64,000 nt of DNA from Methylomonas sp. EFPC3 (GTDB lineage Bacteria; Pseudomonadota; Gammaproteobacteria; Methylococcales; Methylomonadaceae), in NCBI RefSeq assembly GCF_029643245.1, contig NZ_CP116398.1, forward strand, positions 3,964,372 to 4,028,371, given 5' to 3'. The position numbers were made by a program, and so were the translations under genes. Below the pieces are notes generated by a model. It saw only the letters and a program-made list of their open reading frames with translations. It made no database searches and was not told the DNA's origin. This document shows, in pieces, positions 1 to 11,222 of the stretch (the stretch's first letter is position 1; each line of letters starts with the position of its first letter).

Positions 1-92
1 GTTTAAAAAACGCGTTGTCCGCTCTGGAGCGGCCGGCTTTTTAAAAAGCTTATCAGTTTTAACCTTTAACTTTATTAATCGAGGAGACATTG
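1..92 (+). other. groESL upstream region
   Basis: This is the leader before groES. A short imperfect hairpin (arms 19-23 and 28-32) is followed by a T-rich stretch, which could be the end of a gene to the left. A purine-rich ribosome site (GAGGAGA, 81-87) lies just before the groES ATG at 93. I see no CIRCE inverted repeat and no convincing sigma-32 promoter in these 92 bases, but the promoter may lie outside the window. Confidence 0.4.
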
Positions 93-380
93 ATGAAAAT
101 TCGTCCGTTACATGACCGTGTAGTCGTAAAACGTGTTGAGGAAGAGACCAAAACCGCTGGCGGTATCGTGCTGCCGGGTTCTGCCGCCGAAAAACCGAGC
201 GAAGGTGAAGTGCTGGCTGTTGGCTCAGGTAAACCGTTAGACAACGGCCAGGTACGTCCTATGGCAGTCAAAGTCGGTGACAAAGTATTGTTCGGTAAAT
301 ATTCCGGCACCGAAGTTAAAGTCGATGGCGAGCAATATATCGTCATGCGCGAAGAAGACATCATGGGCATCTTGGGCTAA
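93..380 (+). CDS. groES: co-chaperonin GroES (Cpn10)
   Basis: This is the 95-residue heptameric lid of the GroEL folding chamber, acting in the cytosol. The protein opens with the family signature [10 protein letters not shown] and has the mobile-loop region (about residues 16-33, [14 protein letters not shown]), followed by the KYSGTEVK stretch and a terminal EEDIMGIL. The length is typical. The start is set at ATG 93, because the in-frame TTG at 90 adds only one residue and the strong GAGGAGA site lies 5 bases before 93. groEL follows after 56 bases, the usual two-gene operon. Confidence 0.97.
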   Translation: MKIRPLHDRVVVKRVEEETKTAGGIVLPGSAAEKPSEGEVLAVGSGKPLDNGQVRPMAVKVGDKVLFGKYSGTEVKVDGEQYIVMREEDIMGILG

Positions 381-433
381 GCCCTATTCACCTCATTTAT
401 CTTTTTCAATCTCTTTAAATATTTAGGAATTAA

Positions 434-2077
<1,644 letters not shown>

Positions 2078-2098
2078 TTCATCCCGGCTTTGGCCAGA

Positions 2099-2132
2099 AA
2101 CCCCGGTCTCCGTAAGGAACCGGGGTTTTTTT
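2099..2132 (+). terminator. intrinsic terminator of groESL
   Basis: A perfect 7-bp stem (CCCCGGT at 2101-2107 pairing with ACCGGGG at 2119-2125, extended by flanking A/T pairs) is followed by a run of seven T residues. It lies 22 bases after the groEL stop and should end the groESL message. Confidence 0.9.
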
Positions 2133-2231
2133 ATGTTTGCAGTCCGCGGGCGAATTGAATTCCAGATCGGCCGAAATTAAACTGAGCTTTCCAATCGACT
2201 TGAGCCGGACGGCGCAATAACGGATTTAACC

Positions 2232-2963
2232 ATGGCTGCTGACTGTAAAATATTGATAGCCGACGACAACGAAACCAATCTTTGGCTGCTTTGCGAGCAA
2301 TTGTCGCAATGGACTCAGGATGTGATGTTGGCCGGCGACGGCCGCCAGGCGTGGAGTTTATTGGAGCAGCACCGATTTAGCCTGCTATTTCTGGATTTGA
2401 ATATGCCGTTTCTGAGCGGCTTCGATTTAATCAGCCGGTTGCGCTCCCAGTCAGGTCCGAACTGCCAGACGCCGGCCGTTGCCGTCACTGCCCATGCGCA
2501 GGAAAGTCAGCGTATACAGGCATTGGCGGTCGGATTCGACGATTATCTGGTCAAGCCGATCCGTTTGGCGCGGCTGCAGGAAATCTTGGAACGGTGGCAA
2601 GCGGAAGACGTTGGTGTGGACTATTACGCCCGGCAATTGTTGGGCAAAACCCGTGATAACAAGCCGCTCAGCCAAATGTTGATCAGCAAGTTATTTGCCG
2701 AATTGCCGGTCCAATTGGCCGATATCGAACGCCTTTTAGGTGAATCGGCTAATCAGCAAGCGTGGGAAATTGTGCATAAATTGCACGGTACCTTTTGTTT
2801 TTTCGATTTTGCCGATTGTCGGACCGTGACCGAAAGTCTGGAGCAGGCCTTGCTGTCCAACCAATTGGCACAGGCCGACCAGCATTTCGAGGTGTTGAAG
2901 CAAAAATCGGTGTGGTTGTTGAATAATCAGGCTGCGGTATTGCAATCGTTGGCCGCCGGTTAA
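2232..2963 (+). CDS. stand-alone REC-HPt phosphorelay protein
   Basis: This is a 243-residue cytosolic signalling protein with two phosphorelay domains and no kinase or DNA-binding output. The receiver (about 1-122) has the acidic pair Asp11-Asp12, phospho-acceptor Asp55, Thr86 and Lys108. The C-terminal HPt domain (about 145-240) has the motif HKLHG with phospho-acceptor His182. The arrangement looks like the C-terminal end of a BarA-type hybrid kinase without its sensor and kinase parts. I infer that it receives phosphate from a separate kinase and passes it to another regulator. No partner gene is adjacent. The ATG at 2232 has only a weak ribosome site. Confidence 0.85.
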   Translation: MAADCKILIADDNETNLWLLCEQLSQWTQDVMLAGDGRQAWSLLEQHRFSLLFLDLNMPFLSGFDLISRLRSQSGPNCQTPAVAVTAHAQESQRIQALAVGFDDYLVKPIRLARLQEILERWQAEDVGVDYYARQLLGKTRDNKPLSQMLISKLFAELPVQLADIERLLGESANQQAWEIVHKLHGTFCFFDFADCRTVTESLEQALLSNQLAQADQHFEVLKQKSVWLLNNQAAVLQSLAAG

Positions 2964-3016
2964 ACGGCGGCTGCTACAGCTCTGGCGGCGGAATAAGCGG
3001 GCGAAACAGTTCCGGG

Positions 3017-6001
3017 TTATTTCAACTCGTCCAACAAGGCCTGCGCCACCTGCTGTTGTTGCTTGGAACCTTTGGCTAGCACATCTTCGGCAATCGTTTT
3101 TGCTGCGTCCAAATCGCCCATGTCGATATAGGCCTTTGCCAAGTCGATTTTGGTTTCGTACTCGTCCATGTCGGTCAGATCGGATACGCCGACTTCGAAT
3201 TTGTCGTCGCTGCCGGAGCTGATAATCGGCGCGTCGAAATCGAATTCGAAATTAAAATCGTCTATTGCGTCGGATTTAGTCGTGTCCCCGGTTTCGGCCG
3301 GTTTCGGACTCAGACTGTCGAAGTCGGAGAAGTCGAATGTTTCCAGTTTTAATTCCGATTCCAGATTCAGCGGCGAATCGGCTTTGTGGGCAGTGCTTGC
3401 CAACTCGGGAGCCGCTAGGTCTGCATCGAAATTAAAATCGAAGCTTTCGATATCGGCTACAACCGGCTCTGCTGCTGATTCTGCTTGCGTCACTTCCGTA
3501 ACCACGTCGCTGAAATCGAAACCTTCAATCTCCAGCGTCGATTCCTCGGCAGATGCCAGTCCATTGTCGGCAACCTGCTCGGACTTAGCTGTTTTTGGCG
3601 CTTCCAGCTCGAAATTAAAATCGAAGCTATCGATGCTGGCGTTTGCTGCGGACGAGCTGTCTGCGGTTTGCGGCTCGTCGTCGGCAATGCTGGAGAATTC
3701 TATGGTCTCCAGCGCAAGGTCGTCGCTGACGGCGGCGGATTGGGGTTTCTCGTCCACTCCCGGCGCGGCGAAATCTAAATTGAAATCAAAGGATTCGATA
3801 TGTTTATCGTCGACAGTCGGTTCGTCCCGATCCGCAGGGGCAGCGTGGTCAAGGGATACGCTTTTCAGGTCCGGCGTTTTGGATTTCGCGCCGCTGTCGA
3901 ATTCGCCTAAATCGAAATCCAGGCCGTTATCGTCCAGTTCCAGGTTTTTATCGAGATCCAGGTCCAGATCCGCCAATTCGTTATCCAGTAGCGCGAACAC
4001 CGAGTCATCTTCCAGAGTGGCCGTTTCGGCTTCGGTCGAGGGGGCTGTAACGAAGGTGGGCTCGAATGATTCGTTGACCGCAACTGCCGCAACAGCTGCG
4101 CTGGAATGGTCGGCTTCGGCAGCGAATAGGGGCGAGTCCGCCGCAATTTCTTTGGCCATGTCCGCGATTTTTTTCCAGAACGGCTTGTCGGCTTTTTTGC
4201 CGGCGTCGGCCAGCTCTCTGGCGTAAGCGCAGAAAGCGTCTTTATTTTCGCTGGCGTAAAAGATTTCCAGTAGTTTCAGTTTGCATTCGTCGCGGTTCGG
4301 CTGTTCCTGAATCGCATGCCGGATCAGTTCTTCAGCTTGTTGGTAGCGGCCGTATGCCAGATAAACGTCGGCTTCCGAGATTGGGTCGACTTCGTTTTGG
4401 TCGGTGTCGAACGCGTCGAAATCGCTCGGCGTGAAATCGCTGATAAACGAACTTTCCCCGACAGTACCGACGTCATATTCTGACGTGTTGCTGATGTCCA
4501 TGATCGGCACCGAGAGACTGCTTTCAGAATCCGGCATTTGGATTTGGCTGGCCGAAGCAAACATGCTTTCGGTGTTGATGCGTTCGTCTATGTTCCGCTT
4601 GCGCCAGAGTAACCAGCCCAGTAATCCGAGCACGCCGCTGCCCAGGCCGCCGATGATCCAATAGTAAGCATCGGACGAAAATAGCCCTTCCTCTTCGGCA
4701 GCCGGAGCCGGAGCCGGCGGCGCCACTTTTATTACCGGTCTCGGCGCTGGTGGCGGAGCCGGCTGTGGCGCAGGTTGTTCCGCTGTTGGTGCTGGAGCTG
4801 GGGTTGGCGCTTGCGTCTGGCTGGGTTCCGCTTTCTCTGGTGGCGTTACCGCAGGCGCCGTCTGAGCGGGAGCTGGCGACGGCACGGTTTCGGCTAGCGC
4901 CGGTGCTTGTTTATTGTTTTGTAGCGACGCGAGTTGCTGGTCTTTTAATGCCAGCAACTGCTGCATCATGTTCAGCTGTTGTTCCAGCTTTTCGATGCGG
5001 GCTTGCAGTTCGAGATCTTTGCCGTCACCGGAGGTTTCTGCCGCGCTTTCCGCGCCGGCATGCGGGGCCGTCGAATGCGAGCCGGATTTGGCTTTCTCGC
5101 CAATAGCGGTATTGGTGCCAAGTTTGGCTTCCGACGGGGCGATCAGCTCCAAAGGTTTGGCGACTTTTTCTGCCGCTGCCGGTTCGGTCTTTGCTTGTTT
5201 GGCCGCTGGTTTGGACTCTGCCCGTAGCGGTTGTTGGCCCGGCTCCAGGTTCGGGATTTTTAACAGGGCGCCTTCTTTCAGCGAGTTGATGTTGCCGTTA
5301 TTGAATGCCTCGGGATTGGCTCTATGCAATGCATTCAGCATTTGATACGTCGGCACATTCCGTTCTTGGCCTAGTCGAGCGGCGACACTCCATAACGTGT
5401 CTGTTTTTTGTATGGGACCGTATTCGCCGTCGGTAGCAATTTGCTGATTGGCGCTATCACCCGGCTCCGCTGCGACCGCTCGCCGCGGTGCGGTGCGGGT
5501 TTTCCGGGCAGGGCGGGGGGGTACTTCAAGCGGTTCCTCGGAATAACTCGGACTTTGGACGACCGGGATCGTGGCTTTGTTGTAGGCGGTGGGCGGGTCT
5601 ATCAGCAGCGTGAATTCGCGGGTCATGCTGCCTTGCGGCCAGGTGACTTCCAACAGGAAGTCCAGAAACGGCTCGGTCAACACTTCCCGCGAAGTGATTT
5701 TGACAAGGATGGAGCCATTGGCCTGTACGACAGGCTCGAACCTGATTTTCGACAGAAAATAATTCCAGACTACGCCCGCTTGGTCGAACTTCTCCGGCGG
5801 CGCCAAGCGAACCGACACGTCGGACGGATTTTCGCTCGGATCGACGGTCAGTTTAATTTCGGCATTGAGGTGTTGATTCAGCGCGGAATGCAATTGTATT
5901 TCGCCGATGCCGAGCGGCAGGGCGTTAACCGGTGCCAGTAGCGAGACAACCGCTAAAGCTTTAGTTAAATTGCTCACATTGCTTTCCTTCACTGGTGACA
6001 C
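3017..6001 (-). CDS. fimV: FimV/HubP-like polar hub protein
   Basis: A 994-residue inner-membrane, peptidoglycan-binding protein of the FimV/HubP/TspA family, which organises cell-pole structures such as type IV pili and chemotaxis or flagellar proteins. It has an N-terminal signal region ending near residue 28, a FimV periplasmic domain (about 29-140), a LysM motif (about 195-250), a coiled coil (about 329-362), a proline-rich stretch (375-433), one transmembrane helix (446-466), TPR-like helices near 545-610, a long acidic cytoplasmic part and the C-terminal FimV domain (about 945-994). The acidic part holds five related repeats around a Phe-Asp-Phe-Asn core. The first residues (MSPVKESN) may be extra, and an internal start is possible. 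Confidence 0.9.
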   Translation of the reverse strand: MSPVKESNVSNLTKALAVVSLLAPVNALPLGIGEIQLHSALNQHLNAEIKLTVDPSENPSDVSVRLAPPEKFDQAGVVWNYFLSKIRFEPVVQANGSILVKITSREVLTEPFLDFLLEVTWPQGSMTREFTLLIDPPTAYNKATIPVVQSPSYSEEPLEVPPRPARKTRTAPRRAVAAEPGDSANQQIATDGEYGPIQKTDTLWSVAARLGQERNVPTYQMLNALHRANPEAFNNGNINSLKEGALLKIPNLEPGQQPLRAESKPAAKQAKTEPAAAEKVAKPLELIAPSEAKLGTNTAIGEKAKSGSHSTAPHAGAESAAETSGDGKDLELQARIEKLEQQLNMMQQLLALKDQQLASLQNNKQAPALAETVPSPAPAQTAPAVTPPEKAEPSQTQAPTPAPAPTAEQPAPQPAPPPAPRPVIKVAPPAPAPAAEEEGLFSSDAYYWIIGGLGSGVLGLLGWLLWRKRNIDERINTESMFASASQIQMPDSESSLSVPIMDISNTSEYDVGTVGESSFISDFTPSDFDAFDTDQNEVDPISEADVYLAYGRYQQAEELIRHAIQEQPNRDECKLKLLEIFYASENKDAFCAYARELADAGKKADKPFWKKIADMAKEIAADSPLFAAEADHSSAAVAAVAVNESFEPTFVTAPSTEAETATLEDDSVFALLDNELADLDLDLDKNLELDDNGLDFDLGEFDSGAKSKTPDLKSVSLDHAAPADRDEPTVDDKHIESFDFNLDFAAPGVDEKPQSAAVSDDLALETIEFSSIADDEPQTADSSSAANASIDSFDFNFELEAPKTAKSEQVADNGLASAEESTLEIEGFDFSDVVTEVTQAESAAEPVVADIESFDFNFDADLAAPELASTAHKADSPLNLESELKLETFDFSDFDSLSPKPAETGDTTKSDAIDDFNFEFDFDAPIISSGSDDKFEVGVSDLTDMDEYETKIDLAKAYIDMGDLDAAKTIAEDVLAKGSKQQQQVAQALLDELK

Positions 6002-6042
6002 CTCGGTGCGACGACCTCACAAAAAACAGAGCTAAGCTTAGA

Positions 6043-7065
6043 CTAGATGTGGCTTTTTACCAGCAGTTCGGCAATCTGCACACTGTTAAGCGCGGCACCC
6101 TTTCTGACGTTATCGCTGACTACCCACAGATCGATTCCGCTTGGATGCGAGATATCTTCGCGGATCCTGCCGACGAAGACGTCGTCGTGGCCGGAGGACT
6201 CCGTTACTGCAGTCGGATAGCCGCCGTTTTCTCGTTTGTCCAGCAAGGTGACGCCCGGCGCATGGCTCAGCAATTCGCGCACGCGTGCCGCGGATATTTT
6301 CTGCTTGGTTTCGATATGCACTGCTTCGGAGTGGCCGAAAAATACCGGCACCCGCACTGCGGTAGGATTAACCAGGATATCGGCATCGCCCAGGATTTTT
6401 CGAGTTTCCCAGACCATTTTCATTTCTTCCTTGGTGTAGCCGTTGTCCATGAACACGTCGATTTGCGGCAATACGTTGAAGGCGATCTGTTTCGGATAAA
6501 CGCTGGGCGAAACCGGTTTCGCATTTAACAAATTGGCGGTTTGCGTCGCCAGTTCTTCGATCGCTTCCTTGCCGGTGCCGGATACGGCCTGATAAGTGGC
6601 GACGTTGATGCGGCTGATGCCGACTGCATCGTAAATCGGTTTCAAGGCCACCAGCATCTGAATGGTGGAGCAATTCGGGTTGGCGATGATGCCGCGGTTC
6701 TTGTAGTCGGCGACTTTTTCCGGATTGACTTCCGGCACCACCAGCGGGATGTCGTCGTCGTAGCGAAATTGCGAGGTGTTGTCGATCACGACGCAGCCGG
6801 CCGCCGCGGCTTTCGGCGCGTATTCGGCCGATACCGAGGCACCGGGCGAGAACAGGCCGATCTGGACTTTGGAAAAATCGAATGTAGCCAAATCTTCAAC
6901 GACCAGCGAGCCGTCTTTAAATGGAATGCGTTTGCCCGCCGAACGTTCGCTGGCCAGCGCATACACTTTGCCGACCGGGAAATTGCGCTCTTCCAGAATG
7001 GAAATCATGGTTTCGCCGACCGCGCCGGTGGCGCCGGCGACCGCTACATCGTAGGTTTTAGACAT
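6043..7065 (-). CDS. asd: aspartate-semialdehyde dehydrogenase
   Basis: Catalyses NADPH-dependent reduction of aspartyl phosphate to aspartate semialdehyde, the branch point to lysine/diaminopimelate, threonine and methionine. The 340-residue protein has the nucleotide-binding GATGAVG at 11-17 and the catalytic Cys132 in NPNCSTIQM, and its length fits the short Asd class of Pseudomonas and relatives. It lies 6 bases downstream of leuB and upstream of fimV, the conserved leuCDB-asd-fimV order of many gammaproteobacteria. The close spacing implies co-transcription with leuB. Confidence 0.97.
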   Translation of the reverse strand: MSKTYDVAVAGATGAVGETMISILEERNFPVGKVYALASERSAGKRIPFKDGSLVVEDLATFDFSKVQIGLFSPGASVSAEYAPKAAAAGCVVIDNTSQFRYDDDIPLVVPEVNPEKVADYKNRGIIANPNCSTIQMLVALKPIYDAVGISRINVATYQAVSGTGKEAIEELATQTANLLNAKPVSPSVYPKQIAFNVLPQIDVFMDNGYTKEEMKMVWETRKILGDADILVNPTAVRVPVFFGHSEAVHIETKQKISAARVRELLSHAPGVTLLDKRENGGYPTAVTESSGHDDVFVGRIREDISHPSGIDLWVVSDNVRKGAALNSVQIAELLVKSHI

Positions 7066-7071
7066 CGTGGA

Positions 7072-8151
7072 TTATCCTTGTAAAGCTTTGAGAACGGCGT
7101 CGCCCATGCCGGACGTAGTGACTTGGGTCATGCCGTCGGAGTAAATATCGGCGGTGCGCACGTTGGAATCCAGCGCCGCATTGACCGCCGCTTCGATGCG
7201 TTCGGCCGCTTCGGGTTGGTTGAAGGTGTATCTGAGCATCATCGCCACCGACAAAATCGTCGCCAGCGGATTGGCGATGCCTTGGCCGGCGATGTCCGGC
7301 GCCGAACCGTGGATCGGTTCGTACATGCCCTTGGCATTGGCGTCCAGCGAAGCCGACGGCAGCATGCCGATCGAACCGGTCAGCATCGCCGCAACGTCGG
7401 ATAAGATATCGCCGAACATATTGGTCGTAACGATGACATCGAACTGTTTCGGTGCCCGCACCAACTGCATTGCCGCATTGTCGACGTACATGTGGCTCAG
7501 CTCGATGTCGGGATAGTCCTTGCCGACTTCGGTCATCACGTTGCGCCACAATTCGGTGACTTCCAGCACGTTGGCTTTGTCGACCGAGCACAGCCTTTTA
7601 TGGCGTTTTTGAGCGATACGGAATGCGGAATGGGCAATACGGCGAATTTCGGATTCGCTGTAAATTTCGGTATTGGCGCCGACCTTTTCCCCGGATTCGG
7701 CAATATGGATGCCGCGCGGTTGGCCGAAGTAGATGCCTCCGGTCAATTCGCGAACAATCATCAGATCCAGGCCGGAAACCACTTCCGGTTTCAGCGTCGA
7801 GGCGTGCACCAGTTGCGGGTACAAAATCGCCGGCCGCAAGTTGGAAAACAGGTTCAGCTCCGAGCGGATGCCCAGCAAGCCGCGTTCCGGCCGGATCGCG
7901 TGCGCCAAGGGTTCCCATTTCGGGCCACCCACTGCTCCCAGCAGCACTGCGTCGGCGTTCTTGCACAGGTTCAAGGTTTGTTGCGGCAGCGGCGTGCCGA
8001 AGGCGTCGTAAGCGGCGCCGCCAACCAGCGCAGTCTCGAAACTGAGGCCGAGGCCCATGTCGGTGTTGACAAAACTCAACACCTTCAGGGCTTCAGCGAC
8101 GATTTCCGGGCCTATGCCGTCACCCGGTAACACGGCGATTTTTTTGGGCAT
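7072..8151 (-). CDS. leuB: 3-isopropylmalate dehydrogenase
   Basis: Oxidatively decarboxylates 3-isopropylmalate with NAD+ in leucine biosynthesis. The 359-residue protein begins with the family signature [15 protein letters not shown], and has the substrate-arginine region ([18 protein letters not shown]) and the C-terminal metal/NAD segment with [12 protein letters not shown]. The start is placed at ATG 8151, because the upstream TTG at 8154 would add a single residue. It follows leuD after 22 bases and precedes asd by 6. Confidence 0.97.
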   Translation of the reverse strand: MPKKIAVLPGDGIGPEIVAEALKVLSFVNTDMGLGLSFETALVGGAAYDAFGTPLPQQTLNLCKNADAVLLGAVGGPKWEPLAHAIRPERGLLGIRSELNLFSNLRPAILYPQLVHASTLKPEVVSGLDLMIVRELTGGIYFGQPRGIHIAESGEKVGANTEIYSESEIRRIAHSAFRIAQKRHKRLCSVDKANVLEVTELWRNVMTEVGKDYPDIELSHMYVDNAAMQLVRAPKQFDVIVTTNMFGDILSDVAAMLTGSIGMLPSASLDANAKGMYEPIHGSAPDIAGQGIANPLATILSVAMMLRYTFNQPEAAERIEAAVNAALDSNVRTADIYSDGMTQVTTSGMGDAVLKALQG

Positions 8152-8173
8152 CAATCGACCTTATGCTTGCGGT

Positions 8174-8812
8174 TTAAGCTTCTCTGAACAACCAGGGCGC
8201 GCGTTTGGCGCGTTCCGTTTCGTAAGCCTTGATCTTGTCCGCGTGTTGCAAGGTCAGTGCGATGTCGTCCAAGCCGTTCAGCAAACGGTAGCGGCGGTTT
8301 TCGTCGACGCTAAAGGCAATCGCCTCGCCGCCGGGCGTGGTGATGGTTTGGGTTTCAAGGTCGATGGTCAATTGGTAACCGTCAGCCAGTTCCTTGAACA
8401 AGCGGTCCACTGTTTCGGCGGGCAGCATGATCGGCAGGATGCCGTTCTTGAAGCAGTTGTTAAAGAAGATATCGGCGAAGCTCGGCGCAATAATGGCGCG
8501 GAAACCGAAATCTTCCAGCGCCCACGGCGCGTGTTCGCGCGACGAGCCGCAACCGAAGTTTTCCCGGGTCAACAGGATTTGAGCGCCTTGATACTGCGGT
8601 TGGTTCAACACGAAGTCTTTATTCAGCGGCCGGTTGCTGCAATCCATTTCCGGCTCGCCGCGGTCCAGATAACGCCATTCGTCGAACAAATACGGACCGA
8701 AACCGGCACGGCGGATAGACTTCAAAAACTGTTTCGGAATAATCGCATCGGTGTCGACGTTGGCTCGATCCAGCGGTGCAACCAAAGCGGTCAAAGTGGT
8801 AAAAGCCTGCAT
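8174..8812 (-). CDS. leuD: 3-isopropylmalate dehydratase small subunit
   Basis: LeuD pairs with LeuC to isomerise 2-isopropylmalate to 3-isopropylmalate. The 212-residue protein has the swivel-domain hallmarks: [12 protein letters not shown] near residue 21 and [14 protein letters not shown] around residue 88. Its length is normal. It starts 3 bases after the leuC stop, so it is almost certainly translated from the same message as leuC. Confidence 0.97.
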   Translation of the reverse strand: MQAFTTLTALVAPLDRANVDTDAIIPKQFLKSIRRAGFGPYLFDEWRYLDRGEPEMDCSNRPLNKDFVLNQPQYQGAQILLTRENFGCGSSREHAPWALEDFGFRAIIAPSFADIFFNNCFKNGILPIMLPAETVDRLFKELADGYQLTIDLETQTITTPGGEAIAFSVDENRRYRLLNGLDDIALTLQHADKIKAYETERAKRAPWLFREA

Positions 8813-8815
8813 GGT

Positions 8816-10222
8816 TTAAGCCTCCTCGGCGACGTTGACAAAGTGGCCGGCAATCGCTGCCGCGGCAGCCATCGCGGGGCTGACCAAGTGGGTGCGGCCG
8901 CCGTAACCCTGGCGGCCTTCGAAGTTACGGTTGGAGGTCGAGGCGCAATGTTCGCCGGCGTCCAGCCGGTCGGCATTCATTGCCAGACACATCGAGCAGC
9001 CGGGTTCGCGCCATTCGAAATCGGCCGCGATGAAGATTTTGTCCAGACCTTCCGCTTCGGCTTGTTGCTTGATCAAGCCGGAACCGGGCACGACCAGTAC
9101 TTGCTTGACCGAAGCGGCTTTCTTGCGGCCTTTGATTGCCGCTGCCGCCGCGCGGAGGTCTTCGATGCGCGAGTTGGTGCAGGAACCGATGAAGACTTTG
9201 TCCAATTTGATGTCGGTGATCTTCTGGCCGGCCTGCAAGCCCATGTATTGCAAAGCGCGTTCGATGCTTTGCTTTTTGACCGGATCGGCTTCTTGAGTCG
9301 GGTCGGGAATGCTGGCGTCGATCGGCAATACCATTTCCGGCGAGGTGCCCCAGCTCACTTGCGGTTTGATCGCGGCCGCGTCGAATTCGATCACTTTGTC
9401 GAATTTGGCGTCGGCGTCGGAATGCAGTTTTTCCCAGTAACGCACCGCCATGTTCCAGTCTTCGCCTTTAGGCGAATAGGGGCGGTCGCGGTAGAACTCG
9501 ATGGTTTTTTCGTCGCAGGCGATCAAACCGGCGCGGGCGCCGGCTTCGATGGCCATGTTGCAGACGGTCATGCGGCCTTCCATGCTCAGCGCGCGAATCG
9601 CGTCGCCGCCGAATTCGATGGTGTAGCCGGTGCCGCCGGCAGTGCCGATTTGGCCGATGATCGCCAACACGATGTCTTTGGCGGTGACGCCGGGACCGGT
9701 TTTGCCGTTGACCTTGATCAACATGTTTTTGGCTTTTTTTTGTACCAGCGTCTGCGTCGCCAGGGCGTGTTCGACTTCAGAGGTGCCGATACCGAAGGCC
9801 AGCGCGGCCGATGCGCCGTGAGTCGAGGTATGCGAGTCGCCGCAGACCACGGTCATGCCGGGCAGGGTGGCGCCTTGTTCCGGGCCGACCACATGCACGA
9901 TGCCTTGGCGGATGTCGGCCATGTCGAATTCGGTAATACCGAACTCGGCGCAGTTGTTTTCCAGGGTTTGCACTTGCAATCTCGAAACCGGATCGGCAAT
10001 GCCTTGGGCGCGGCCCGATGTCGGCACGTTATGGTCGGCCACCGCCAGATTGCGGGCCACGCGCCAGGGTTTGCGGCCCGAGATCCGCATGCCGTCGAAG
10101 GCTTGCGGCGAAGTCACTTCATGCAGCAACTGGCGGTCGATATAGATCAAGCACGAGCCGTCGTCTTCGGTGTGAACGACGTGGTCGTCCCACAATTTGT
10201 CGTATAAGGTTTTACCTGCCAT
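8816..10222 (-). CDS. leuC: 3-isopropylmalate dehydratase large subunit
   Basis: This is the 468-residue aconitase-family subunit that holds the [4Fe-4S] cluster of isopropylmalate isomerase. The cluster cysteines are visible in GSCTNSR and in CSMC near the C terminus, and the substrate/cluster region has [11 protein letters not shown]. It is the first gene of leuCDB-asd. A purine-rich AGAGAG lies about 8 bases before the ATG at 10222. No leader peptide for leucine attenuation is obvious upstream. The short gap towards adk instead contains two hairpins described separately. Confidence 0.97.
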   Translation of the reverse strand: MAGKTLYDKLWDDHVVHTEDDGSCLIYIDRQLLHEVTSPQAFDGMRISGRKPWRVARNLAVADHNVPTSGRAQGIADPVSRLQVQTLENNCAEFGITEFDMADIRQGIVHVVGPEQGATLPGMTVVCGDSHTSTHGASAALAFGIGTSEVEHALATQTLVQKKAKNMLIKVNGKTGPGVTAKDIVLAIIGQIGTAGGTGYTIEFGGDAIRALSMEGRMTVCNMAIEAGARAGLIACDEKTIEFYRDRPYSPKGEDWNMAVRYWEKLHSDADAKFDKVIEFDAAAIKPQVSWGTSPEMVLPIDASIPDPTQEADPVKKQSIERALQYMGLQAGQKITDIKLDKVFIGSCTNSRIEDLRAAAAAIKGRKKAASVKQVLVVPGSGLIKQQAEAEGLDKIFIAADFEWREPGCSMCLAMNADRLDAGEHCASTSNRNFEGRQGYGGRTHLVSPAMAAAAAIAGHFVNVAEEA

Positions 10223-10241
10223 CTTGGTTTCTCTCTGGTAG

Positions 10242-10307
10242 GGTACGCGCGGCGTACCGTCTCTAACTAAAAGGTACGCGATACCCGAAAGGGCATAAAT
10301 GCGTACC
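10242..10307. repeat. paired GTACGC palindromic hairpins, adk-leuC gap
   Basis: Two hairpins built from the same word sit side by side. The first is perfect: GGTACGC (10242-10248), loop GCG, GCGTACC (10252-10258). The second has arms GGTACGC (10273-10279) and GCGTACC (10301-10307) enclosing an inner CCC-GAAA-GGG stem-loop (10283-10292). All four arms could also pair crosswise. No T-run follows on either strand, so this does not look like a standard terminator. It could be a dispersed palindromic element or an RNA processing or stability element at the 3' end of adk. Confidence 0.7.
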
Positions 10308-10318
10308 CTAAACTATTG

Positions 10319-11029
<711 letters not shown>

Positions 11030-11222
11030 TTAAGAAAAATGCCGCATTTTAACGCATTTATCGAAGGCTTGCTGATTTGTCCGGCGTCGCAAGTTTCGGG
11101 TGTCGATCGCTCAAGCCGGCGGCTGGCGGAGGTGCGCTTTCCGGAAAACGGGTTATGCTTATGCCAAACCGCTAATCCCGCGAGCGATTCGCTGCCTATG
11201 CCGGATATCGGTCTTGGAATAT

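Noticed and set aside
1-92. A CIRCE/HrcA operator ahead of groES
   Set aside because: No TTAGCACTC / GAGTGCTAA pair is present in the visible leader.
3150-4226. A 358-codon open frame opposite fimV
   Set aside because: A Ser-rich shadow of the repetitive acidic fimV coding strand, with no ribosome site or domain.
8057-10207. A 716-codon open frame on the plus strand opposite leuB (its start), leuD and leuC
   Set aside because: It is antisense to well-conserved leucine genes, its protein has no recognisable domain, and long antisense frames are expected where third positions are GC-rich.
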